Below, piece after piece: positions 32,563 through 43,556 of a DNA stretch of 64,000 bases. The stretch lies in NCBI GenBank assembly GCA_033439265.1, contig JAVTVX010000012.1, positions 33,358,261 through 33,422,260 on the forward strand. Direction: 5' to 3'. The notes beneath the pieces are model-generated. The model searched no databases. It was not told where the DNA came from and saw only the letters and a list, made by a program, of their open reading frames with translations. This stretch comes from Dillenia suffruticosa (lineage: Eukaryota > Streptophyta > Magnoliopsida > Dilleniales > Dilleniaceae). Within the stretch, counting starts at the first letter, position 1, and each line of letters opens with the position of its first letter. A program made the translations under genes and the position numbers.

Positions 32563-32629
<67 letters not shown>
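32563..32629 (+). repeat. (GA)n microsatellite
   Basis: About 33 perfect GA dinucleotides, the longest pure dinucleotide tract in the window. Confidence 0.95.
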
Positions 32630-32631
<2 letters not shown>

Positions 32632-35600
32632 GTGTATAGATTTTAGTCACTTCAGTTCTACTTGTACCCATAAAATGCTCAAATGGAGTCAATCTCACCA
32701 TCTTTCCCTTTAACTGTGTGTCTGTAGGTTACACAAAATGAAGGGCTGAAGCCTCCAATGATGACAAGTTTTATTTATATTCTTTTGTAAATTCTGTTTA
32801 ATTTAATTTTTTTATAATAAAAAAGAGAAATGAGAATGATAAGTAAACACTGAGTTATCAGTTAAGAAAGCTGGTCATATATGTTTTATTAGAAAATATT
32901 TTCTTATTTTCGTATTACTCATCTTAGAAATATTAAGAAATATACATTAGAAATACATTATTGAGAATCATGCACTAACATAATTTGTGATTCTTAATAA
33001 GTGTCTTGAGAGCACTCATCCAATATCCTTGAAATAAATAAAAGTGTCATAAACATTGTTCTTAATATACGGATGATAAAAATTTTGAAATATAAAGCGC
33101 AACGCAAGCAACATATTCATTGAAAAAAAAATGTAAAATAGTTTTCTTAATCACAAACCGGTTGAAACCAATGGGAAAGATCAGGAATCCCAATCAGCCC
33201 AGGGATAGGGGCAGTGCACCATCATCCCATCCGGTTTACATTATACTCCTCTGTCATGCGGCCAAGAAATTTCCAAGTTAGGGTCTCTTCAATAATGCCA
33301 TTTTATGCTTTATAATGAGAGTCCTAGAGAATTACAAGTTGAATGTGGGCACCATAGGTTAGGTTATGTGGCTTGACACATTGGAAAGTAAGGATCCTAA
33401 GGGACAACTAGGGCCTGTTACAAGACAAAAGCTAGAGACATTCCAATCAACACTTGTACGAAAATATCATCAAAGAAATGCTAAGAAAGTCATAAAGACA
33501 AAGAAAGCGAGAAGTGGGTTGTTAGAAAAATCATTTTAATGTGACATTACTTACTTTATTTATGGCTGTGGAAACATATATTATTAAATATGTGGAATGC
33601 TGTACATTAATGGCTTCTTTAGTCGCATTCAATGATATGTTTTAATATTGCAAATGCCCGTGATTTAAGGGAGTTTTGAACGTTAAAACCCTTCACTTAG
33701 GAATTAATAAAACAAAGAACTTAAGAAGATGAGAAGCCTTGATCTTGTTGATTTAAAAAAAAAAAAAAAAAAATCTAAGAAATGGTTTAAAATCCTATCA
33801 AATTTAATATAAACGGAGGAGTTGTTTGGCAATAAACTTGGGACTTTCAAGGTGATTTACGTAAATGTGAAGAGAATGTATGAGGGATATGAAATCTTGT
33901 GAAACAAAATTTTATCATGTAAGAAAAATGAGGTGATGACTCGGTGACAGTAGGGGAACTCGCCTGGGTCACAGTGAAAGTGAGTCTTCGTATGGCTACA
34001 ATCACCCCTTGTGAAGTTGTACCTGAATATAAAAGTAAAAAAAACAAAGAAAGTATAAAATTAATAAACTATAATTCAATTCACACTGCTCCATTTTTAT
34101 TTTTAAAGTTTTCAAATTTAACATTTCTCATATAAAAATATATATATATATATATAAATATTAGAAAAAAAAACAATAATAAATTTATTCCTATTCCAAG
34201 AACCCTTCACTGCATAGGAACCATGAAACAACCGGTTTGAAGTACTACTTCTTTGTTTATTAATTTATTAAAAACATTGGATTTTGCAAATCTAGAAAGA
34301 AGAAAATTATTTAGAAACAATACTTCGAATGCTGAACGAAGCACAAGACACAAGTTTAAGTACAATTTGTTTGAAAAATCTACCAAGTATTTTCCTAAGT
34401 TGTCATCCACATCCCTAAAAGATTTATTGAAATGTGAATTTTTATTTTATTTTTTAAATTTTTGGTGGGAATTTAAAAATTTTCAAATAACCTTGCATTC
34501 TCCGAAAATGGGGCCCACAAAGAATAACAAAGATGTCCTATTTGCAACTCGTCGATTTCCTATCTCCCAATTCTTAGCATCGAAGCTTTCCCTTGCTTGA
34601 CTTATAAAATTATGCAAAATTTATATTTATTAAATATCTTGGTAGATGTGTGCACTACAAGGCATTGAAGCTCTGTTGGTTATCCTTCACAAAGGAATTG
34701 AATCCCTATACGCCAATAAAATAAAAATTAGAGGTTTGGAGACAATCCCTTCAATTGATATGACCACAGACAGACAGGACCGTAAAGTACAGGTTCTACT
34801 GCCCACGTTAACCCTCATAGCAACCTTAGTTATCTTTAATGTTTTTTCATAAATTTAACGTAACTAACAGACAGGTCATTCGCTTTCAAGCATCAGCCAG
34901 AGCCAGCTGTGTACGTCTATTCACGTGTCATTGCCTTCCCCGGGGGCCGACAAGTTTCGATAACTTGTATCCGAATTTCTTTTTTCATGTACGCCGATTG
35001 TTTTCAAAATTAAATCAAATTATATTTTAATTAACTTAATTTAAATATTTATAAAATTTTATTTAATAAATAATTTTATATAATTTTTTATTCTTAAATT
35101 TTGAATTCGATATTTAATTAAAAATCTTAATATTTTATTTTATTAGATCGATTATATGTTTGTTAGTGTATTTGACCTCTACTATTCATTTTCCTTCATT
35201 TTCTTCTTTTAATTATTTTTTTATTTTTTTATTTTTTTATTTTTTTATTTTTTTTTATAAGAAAAGGAGGATAGATAGTATGACAGAAGAAAAGGCAAAA
35301 GCACCCATCTATGCCATCACAAGCACGAGTTAAGCGAGTCAAGTTACAAGACACCATAGGTGCTGACAAGAGCACGATATAAAAGAATTACTAAAGATAT
35401 ATTTTCGGCCTGAGAAGAGCGGGGGGGAAGGGGAACTGTCTCTATGCGATTGGTTGTGTGGAGAGGAGAGTATCATATTCCGGTACCAGATAGGATAGGA
35501 TGTGATAGGTGAAGGTTCAAAATGAATCTGATATCCTAGAGAGCAGCAATGGCCTCCATGGTCACACACCTCTTAAGGGTTTTAGGAGCTGAAAACATCT

Positions 35601-37082
35601 CATATTCATGTCCAACTCACAATTCCAAAATTCATCCTTACAAAAACTTCCATAGTCACACCTCATATTCATTAAAAAGAATAAAATTTACATTATTTAT
35701 TAAAAATACTTATAATTTTTCATCTACGAAATATAACACTATTTTCTTATTTTTCTCTTAAAATCATATTTTAAAACATTTTCCTTTTTTCTTTTTATAA
35801 ATAAAATTATTTATTTATTTATTTTTACCTACATTGTGTTTTTAATAGCCTCTCTCTCTCTCTACTATTAAATTCAAATGAAAAACAACCTTGGGTTTAC
35901 GATGTGCTCGACAAGAGTTCATAATTTTCTAGATTATCATTTGTGTAAGAAAAAGAATAGATCCAATATTTTCAAAATTAATTAAACTAAAATTAGGTCA
36001 AAAAAAAAATATAACCCTGATGTATTTAGCAAAATTTCTCATAGTGGCATATTATACATATGTCCGGTGGTGGATCCAAGACCCAAAGACAGTCGGGGTA
36101 AAATATTTTCAATGGACCGTCCGACAATTTTAGTGGGGGCAATATTTTATGTCGAATGTGAGTAATATTTATCAAACATGTAAAAACTAATGAAATTATT
36201 TTAGTTTAATAGGAACAATCGTTGACTCTCCTTTCTATGTCACCCCGCCGCTGCATATGTCTTGGAAATTTATTGGTGCATTTTTCGCTACAAGAAAGAA
36301 TGATACCATATGTGATTCGATATATGTTAAAATTTTTCTAAAGGCTTACTCTATGCCAATTGTATATGTGCTTCCCTATCACCGAATATGTCAGCTTCGA
36401 GAGGGAAAAAAATCAATATTTTTAATTTTTCTTTGTATAAAACATTCATATTTATTAATAAAGGGAATATGTTTTAATTATAATTCAATTTATTTTTTTT
36501 ATATTTTTTGACAAAAGAACATAAATAAATACGATGAATATTTAAATTCGGCAATTGTTAAGTAAAATACTGAAAATCTAATGGTAACTACTCACTAATC
36601 TTAAGCTCTAATATTTCTTATAAAATTTTTCTTCTTTTTCTATGAAAATTTTGTATGCTTATTGCATGCACTCATATGTTAGTCATTCATAATTTCTATT
36701 ATTAATAAAAAAAGACCTGCCTATTTGATGTTCGAAGCCTACTCTTAAAATTTAATATTTTTATTATTATAAAAATATTAAAAAATAAATATGTATTATA
36801 TATTAGAAAATATTTAATAACTTTCAACTAGTCTTTCATATTTTTCTCTCTAGTTAAATTTAATATATTGTAAATAAAATTTATCTTTTGTTATAAATAT
36901 TGCATGCATGAAATACTGATAAAATATAGTAATAACCATGAAACCAATTACTTGGTAAATAATAAAATAGAATTTGAACTATGCGCATCCTTGTCCGCAT
37001 AAAAACCTGATCAATGAATTTATTGAAACCCCTGCTTCCTCTTTCCTGAAAAACACAAATACGAAATGCAAGTCCCACGATA

Positions 37083-37126
37083 AGGTTAAGGTTAGGGTTG
37101 AGGTTAAGGCTGAGGTTAAGGGTTGT
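37083..37126 (+). repeat. Degenerate GGTTAA/GGTTAG hexamer repeat
   Basis: About seven hexamers alternating GGTTAA, GGTTAG, GGTTGA and GGCTGA, 160 bp upstream of the DUF538 gene. Confidence 0.7.
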
Positions 37127-37282
37127 ATTAGGAAATAATTAATAATTTAGTAAAATAGCATAAAAACAAAGCCCTTGATCTTTCTCTTTCAGAAACCCTC
37201 TCTCTTCTGTTCAAACCTCAAAACAAAACAAAACCCCCCAACCTTCCTCTGTCCCACACCTTCATTTCCCTGCAACAAATCC

Positions 37283-38228
37283 ATGGCTTTCCTTCACTCT
37301 CTCTCTCCAACCTCAAAACTCCTATTCCTACTTCTCTCTCTCCTTCATTTCTGTCTGCTCACAACCTCCGAAAACTCAATCCATGACCTCCTTCAAAGCA
37401 GAGGCTTGCCTGCAGGACTCTTCCCACAATCAGTCAAATCGTACAATTTAGATGACGAGAGTCATCTACAAGTGTTTCTAGATCAACCCTGTTTGGCCAA
37501 GTTTGAGAACAGAGTCCACTTTGATAGTGTCATCAAAGCCAATTTGACTTATGGTGGGCTTACTGGACTTCAAGGACTTTATCAAGAGGAGTTGTTCTTG
37601 TGGTTGCAAGTGAAGGATATTATTGTTGATGATCCAAATTCTGGCCTAATTTTGTTTGATATTGGTCTTGCTCATAAACAACTTTCTCTTTCCCTATTTG
37701 AAGATCCCCCTCTTTGTAACCCTCAATCAAAAGGTAAATTTTTCCTTCTTTTTTTGTTTGATCTCTCAACTTTCAATTTTTAATTTTAATAGGGGATTTT
37801 TTTTGTTTGATCTCTCAAATTTTCATTTTTAATGTTAATAGGGTTTTTTTCCCATAAATGGCACTAGATTATGTTGATGGGGTTTTTTTTTTTCTGTTTT
37901 ATTTTCCTTCTTAATCTTTTAGTTTCTCTTCGTTGAATCCATTTGGCCGACCCCGCCTAGTGGGATAAAGGCTCGGTTATTGTTGTGGTGATTGTTCTTA
38001 ATTTACAAGGTACCTTTTTTTCCCCCAATTTTTTTAGTTGATCTCTCAAATCTTCATTCTTGTATAAAGGGGGTATTTTTACTATTTTCTTTATTGCTCT
38101 CTCGTACTTGCATTTCTTTTACAAATGGGGTTTTTCATATTTAATAACTGATTTGTTTTCTTGTTTCAGGGGTTTTGGAAGAGAAGAATGGAGGCAGAAA
38201 AAACATGGGGTTTCAGGCTCAGAGATGA
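37283..38228 (+). CDS. DUF538 domain protein, two exons
   Basis: Exon 1 is 37283-37733 (donor AAG|GTAAAT), the intron 37734-38169 (acceptor TTGTTTCAG), and exon 2 38170-38228, ending TGA. The joined protein is 169 aa. Residues 1-30 form a signal peptide (SKLLFLLLSLLHFCLL), so it is probably secreted or vacuolar. The DUF538 fold follows (SIHDLLQSRGLPAGLFPQ...Y.LDDE), and exon 2 supplies the typical end GVLEEKNG...NMGFQAQR. Family members are small plant proteins with poorly known roles, some linked to pectin or chlorophyll metabolism. The start at 37283 gives the cleanest signal peptide; an upstream in-frame extension exists but is Pro/Thr-rich leader. Confidence 0.88.
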
Positions 38229-39110
38229 AGAGGTTCTTCATTTGGTGATTCCATTATCAATATGATTCCTTGAACTCAGTTTTGTGATTTTCTCTTTTTT
38301 TTTTGTGTTGTCTTTGTTTGGTGTTATTATTTCGTTCTTTTTTTCCCAAAATTTTGTGAAAAAAAGGGAGATATGAAGTGAGTTTATTAGATGTTATAAG
38401 CTTGTAAAAAGGAGGGTTATAAGAGTTGTAATGTATCATATAATGGTTAAGTAATGAAGTTTGTGGCATTATTTTACAAATATCTCTTTGACTATTTTTA
38501 TAAAAATTACTCTTTTGTTTTTAGTTAACATGTAAAATACCATCTTCCATGTGATCTCAATGTCTTATTGCATCTATGCCTTTGATTGTGGCGGAAATGA
38601 TGGTGCTTCTTACTTGATGACTTTCCAAAGTGCTTCCTTTTCAGCAATAGGACATCATGGGTTTCAAATGCATCTATTTCTTTAAGTAAGATTAGGGTAT
38701 GCAATGTGGCTAGGATGGACGAAGTAAGCTATGAATAGATTGTGGTTCCTAAAATTCATATTCTATTTACAGTTCCAAATTAGGAAAAATCTCATTTGTT
38801 CTCTCCAGATGTCGATTTAGGCAATAGAAGTCTTGGTGGTTTGGTTAAGTGTCTAAACTTATTTAGTACTCCTAGCATGTTGTTTCCAAAATTTGATTAT
38901 TTAAACTGGGGATTTCTTTGTCTTTTGGATTTTATAGTGATTAACATTTTTAAAATTCTAGTAAAGTTGACATGTACAACAAATTTGTTGAAATAGCAAC
39001 AAGAAGAGGAAAAAGAAATAGCAACAAGATAGAGAGGAAAAAAGGAAAAGAGAAAAGATGAGATTGAGAGGGATGTGAGGAGTGAACGAAAATGAGCTTA
39101 ATAGTATGTG
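38229..39110. other. 3' flank of DUF538 gene and intergenic sequence
   Basis: T-rich 3' region with several AATAAA-poor polyadenylation-like stretches. No further gene seen. Confidence 0.5.
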
Positions 39111-39430
39111 ATCACTCTTCATATATTTCTTTGCTTTTCCTCGTGACTCGAATGTAGGAGAAAATTGCAGCAAGAAGAGCTAGAGTGAAACCTCCCACAA
39201 TCACATATCCAGGTGTCAGTTGAGTTACCCAATAAATGGTGTTTCCTTATCTGCCTGATTTTTGGAATTTCTAAAATTCCTGGTACCATCTCCAAGGAAG
39301 ACGGAGATGGAACTGGAGCTGCTGGTGGCTCTTCAAATCTGAACACTTGAGCTTCAGCTCTGAGATTCATAGCCCTTGGCGGCATAGAATCAAACCCTAG
39401 AAACCTGCAGTGGCTCATTGCGAGAAGCAT
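39111..39430 (-). pseudogene. Frameshifted small membrane-protein remnant
   Basis: From ATG 39430 or 39418 the minus strand reads about 70 residues (MPPRAMNLRAEAQVFRFEEPP...EIPKIRQI). Near 39240 the sensible reading moves to another frame, giving a single-span membrane segment (YWVTQLTPGYVIVGGF then LALLAAIFSYIRVTRKSKE) and a stop at about 39116. The two parts look like one protein with a small indel, or a retro-copied gene lacking introns. The family is not identified. Confidence 0.5.
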
Positions 39431-39489
39431 TGAGATCTCATTGCTAGAACTGGAGCTGCTGGTGGCTCTTCAAGTCTGAACACTTGAAC
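39311..39489. repeat. 137-bp-spaced direct repeat
   Basis: AACTGGAGCTGCTGGTGGCT and the next 22 bases occur at 39311-39352 and again at 39448-39489. The second copy lies upstream of the membrane-protein remnant and is a partial duplication of its coding sequence. Confidence 0.85.
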
Positions 39490-41108
39490 TATGGATGAGT
39501 GCATCAAATGTGATTGTGGGCGTTATATATAATTAAGTGTATGTTAAGCCTTACCTACGATTGATTTATTAAAAGGGGTAATGGTAGGTTTGAAGTCATG
39601 AGCCTTGAAACAAAAGCTCCACTTGTCTGATAGATTTTGGATCTCCTAACAGGGGAAGGTTATGTTTGGGAATGTTTATGTAGGGGAGAGGGTTGTCAAT
39701 TTCAAGATACCATTTGGTCTTCACCAAGTAAATAGCGCAAGACCATTGTCTGATAAGAAGATGACACAGAATAACAGCTGTGCTTGATTAGCATTGGTTT
39801 GAAGTTCACACTTCAGAACTTTTAAAAATAAAAGGATAGGAAGACTCAACACAAGGCTTACCACAATGGCACCTATAAAAATAAAAAAAGACATTACTCG
39901 CACTTCTTGGAGTCGATGTTTCCTGGTTTTTAGTTCCTGCTAGTGTTGGGTTTAGCGGACTGTTGTACATGACAGTAGGAGTGATCTGTTTAGCGGACTG
40001 TTGTCGGGTGGTCTGATCTGTGCAAAGTTTAACCCTAGTTAGACTGTGTGATGCCTTTTGGGGTTATCATGTTACCAGGGATCAATGCATTCGCAGTTCT
40101 AGCGTGTCTGTCACGCTTAGACTGATGAGCACTTGGTCTTTTTGTCAAGAGCAATCCTAGTGAATCTCCAATAACCCCAGTAATTTTTTGTATAGTAAGA
40201 ATTAGTAAAGTAATTATCAATCGAGGTGATCTAGCTGAATTGTTTTAACCCCCCCCCCCCAAAATGCTTTTGCTTAAAAAATTAGTTTAAAGTGTTGGAA
40301 AATCATGAGAGAATTTTGTTATTTAGCAGCCTTTTCTGAGGCTGCATTAAGCCTAATTTGTCCTCCCTAATGTCAGTATGCACGCACAACACTAAATAAG
40401 TCAAATATCTCCAATATAGAAATCCAAGATTGGAAACTGATGAGCCACCAAATTTGTCGTGCCTTGTTACAGCATAGTGTTTCCTAGTTGCGACCATGTT
40501 CGCCCACTTTGCATCTTAGTCCATCTGCCAGGTTAATGATTGAACATGACCGGCTATGTTCAAACTAGAGCAAAACCTTACTGCTGTTTGTAAGTTGTTA
40601 ATTGTCCACAACGGCTGGGTTGGGACTTACCTGTTTAGTTGATTATCAGCCGGAATACTCTCCAAAACTCGACTCTTGTTGGATTTTGTGATTCGATTTG
40701 GTGTGGGATTGAGTTATATCTGATGTGATAAATATATTTATAGCTTTTAGTAATTAGCTGGTTAGTGTTAATTCTTTCATATAATATTAGTATAATGCAT
40801 GTCACTCGCGGTTCGGACACACATTCGGTGGTTTTTCTGTCAATTGAACTATAGATTGATAGATTGATAAAAGGGAAAAAATTGAGAATGATAATAATTT
40901 ATAATCTCCCATATAACAAGATAATTTGAGAATCAACCTGCACTAAAAAAAAAACAATTAAACCAACATTTTTTTAATAATATAAATATATATATTTGCT
41001 GCGACCACAATAATATTAGGGAACATCAAATGTTTTTAGTTGATACCTAACTGCTTAAATATTGACTATAACTTATAGAAGTACTATAGGATGTGGCTGA
41101 TAAATCAA
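39490..41108. other. Intergenic stretch
   Basis: No convincing gene. It contains a doubled GTTTAGCGGACTGTTGT word (near 39950 and 39989) and a poly-C run near 40250. Confidence 0.5.
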
Positions 41109-42043
41109 TCAAACCCTTAAATGCTTCTCTGAGTCGCTGATTATCTCTAGCAACAACTCCCTGATATGCTCTGTAGTGATCATTTGTGAACCCTGCAGAC
41201 ATCCCATAAATCACACAATCACATGTTTTCCTTAAAAACTCACCAAGGATTTCAATGATTTCAAAGTATTATTCCACGGTACCTCAATGTAGGTAGTGAT
41301 CAGAATCACTCCTTTGGTTGTCGTAACACTTGTATCTGTAAGTTCCAAACCAAGCACACTCATTGCCTCAAGCAATCTTATAAATCCTTCTCTCTTCTTC
41401 TCATACATCATCTTGATCCACATCTTGTTTTCGGTGATCCGAATGACCAGTATTTCAGGCTATATACACAACCAAGAACAGAAAAAGGCCCCCCCCCCCA
41501 AAAAAAAATCACTTCCATGTTATTCATGGAAAACAATACTAATAAAATTAACAAATGGTGTTGGAAAATTCAACCTTAATCTCGCATTGTTTTGAAGATT
41601 CTTCCACATTAATTTCATCACTCATAGGTTTCATTTCTTCCTCGGAACTCGCTTCCATTTCAAGAAGCTGATCACTGAGGTCCTTCACTTGCTTCTGGAG
41701 CTCCTCGATGTAGGTGATTGCATCTGTTATTATGGTTGCTTTGTTCATCTGAAATCAGGACAGAAAATAGAACATTTTAGATCAGAGGAAATAACATAAA
41801 CATAGTACATTGGAAAAGTAGTATGGAAGGCTTTTGAGGGTTGAGGCAAGTTGCATTGGTGATGATTGGGACTAATGCGCGGAGCTCGAGTTGTCTGTCG
41901 CTGAGTTTCTGCCTTCTCTTCCTCTCGGCTATGAGGTTTTTGGATTTGAATTCTCCGGTGCCATAATCTTCGTACCTTCTCCGGCCTAGCTTGCCTTTTG
42001 CACTTCCTTCCTCACCAAAGACTTCTTTGCCAATCGAATTCAT
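41109..42043 (-). CDS. DYT1: bHLH transcription factor, DYT1-like (tapetum development)
   Basis: Four exons on the minus strand: 42043-41855, 41748-41575, 41459-41283 and 41192-41109. The joined protein is 207 aa, the same length as Arabidopsis DYT1. The bHLH is at residues about 31-82: FKSKNLIAERKRRQKLSDR, loop, VPIITN|MNKATIITDAITYI. The acidic linker EEEMKPMSDE follows. An ACT-like C-terminal domain has KMWIKMMYEKKREGF, LELTDTSVTT and HIRELLLEII. Introns 2 and 3 have GT...AG borders (AAG|GTTGAA, GAG|GTACCG; acceptors TATATAG, TCTGCAG). Intron 1 is 106 nt with acceptor TTTCAG, but its donor reads AAT|GCAACT, a GC donor. DYT1 is a nuclear regulator acting early in anther tapetum. The call is by motif; a close bHLH paralogue is possible. 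Confidence 0.82.
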
Positions 42044-42200
42044 AAATGCCAGAGAGAGATTATAGCGAAAAGGTCAGAAGATTTTCGAAAGTGAGCTTCT
42101 TTGTTCTAAAAACAGGCAGCAGAAATGTTATATGTAAATAGTAGATGGTGGGGGTGATTGGTGGTGAAACTGCTCCTCATGAAAGTGTCATTTCCATATG

Positions 42201-42318
42201 GGGAGAGAGAGGGAGGGAGGGAGAGAGAGAGAGAGGATCTTGCTAGTTTGGTGTGTTGGAGTTCCTTACAATTCTAATCATGTTTTCTGTTAACAGTTTA
42301 GAGAGGTTAACTTTGAGC

Positions 42319-42350
<32 letters not shown>
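42201..42350 (+). repeat. Two (GA)n blocks upstream of DYT1
   Basis: GA/GGGA repeats at 42201-42235 and 42321-42350, 160-310 bp upstream of the DYT1 start codon. Read on the gene strand they are CT tracts, common near plant promoters. Confidence 0.85.
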
Positions 42351-42354
<4 letters not shown>

Positions 42355-43000
42355 CTTTTTGATTTTCTACCCTCTTTGTCGATTGCAAAAGGCAATTCAT
42401 TTGTTAACTAACTCGCTACTCTCCGCGAGGATTGGGCCAAATGCAACCCAAGAGGCCTTATAATATGGTCAAAGGGTCTATTTTGTTCTGACATTTTCTT
42501 TTATTCCCTCTATGGAGTACATTCTGCCATGCTAAAGTTGTGGATAGGTTCAGGTTCAGGTTGGTTGCAAACTTCACGTTCAGTCTACCACAACAATCAG
42601 TGCATCTTTTATGCACGAGAAAATTCTTTAAATTTGTTCGATTAAATAAATAGCTTCTTCATTTACAGTTTAATATGTGCCTATCCCTCATCGGAACATA
42701 ATTTTGGGACTTAAAATAAATATATATAAAAAAAAACCTTACGCTTTTTATTTTTATTATATTATCAAAAGCCGACGAAAAAGAACTAACTTTTAAAAGA
42801 AATCATCTCTCGAATATCATCTTTCAAATACTTATGCACCACACTAAGAGGGTTGGAAAACACATGCAAACCAGGGATGAAAGTCGGTTCTAGCTTAGCA
42901 AGGACATCGGCCCAGCTATTTCCCTCTTTGTGGATAAAAGACACTTGATGAATTTTAGTGCATCAAATTAGGTCTCGGCAATCCTTTATTGTATTATGAT

Positions 43001-43189
43001 TTTTTTTTGGTATTATACCAATTTATATATGGAATTATACTCCGATTAATCCGATTCGGGACTTGTAGTGACCCATTTAATAGAGTTATCCTCTCAACGT
43101 AATTTTGTTCATACCTAAATCGTGAGTCAAATTCGAGAACTTGATTAATGGATCTAACATCACATCCCATTGACTAACTGTCCATTGGT
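43001..43189 (-). mobile_element. tRNA-derived SINE with 16-bp TSD
   Basis: Perfect TSD TTTATTGTATTATGAT at 42985-43000 and 43190-43205. The element begins on the plus strand with a T-run (poly-A tail of a minus-strand insertion) and contains CTCCGATTAATCCGATTCG. The minus strand has a box B-like CGAATTTGACTC. It serves as the reference copy for this family in the window. Confidence 0.9.
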
Positions 43190-43556
43190 TTTATTGTATT
43201 ATGATGAAACTTTATACATTCATTAACCAAAAGACCTCAATCGTTTTATGATAGGATAACAAATGGAGAAACTAACATAGAGGCAGTCATACGCTTTTAT
43301 GAAATATTACAAGTCTAATATTCATGATTTCATCCTCCTACAATCATGATGCTCGAAACACAGGTCAAAGATGAACTTTTTGTCTCAAAAGAAAACAAAG
43401 AGATCAAATGCTTCAAATTTGAATCCACCAAATACTTGGGTTGATCATACCCACCAAATGAAAGCAGAGTATAACAAAAAGAAAGAGGGAAGCTATTCTT
43501 TACTTTATGAGAAGCTCAATATGTACGCTGAGATAGAATTTGCAAGGGAAGCGTGG

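Larger units (their letters stand above)
30519..37282. other. Long intergenic stretch, no convincing gene
   Basis: Includes the 3' flank of the PLDrp1-like gene, a SINE-like copy at 31541-31735, a long (GA)n at 32563-32629, poly-A near 33758-33773, (TA)n near 34139-34156, TTTTTTA repeats near 35218-35255, a decayed SINE piece near 35040-35175 and a degenerate GGTTAA repeat at 37083-37126. Open frames here are short and without family resemblance. Confidence 0.55.

Noticed and set aside
37083..37126. Interstitial telomere tract
   Set aside because: The hexamers are GGTTAA/GGTTAG/GGTTGA, not the plant TTTAGGG heptamer; a simple repeat is the safer call.
43371..43556. Coding extension upstream of the right-arm LINE
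   Set aside because: The stretch is present, inverted, in the left arm outside any LINE, so it is arm sequence that happens to be open.
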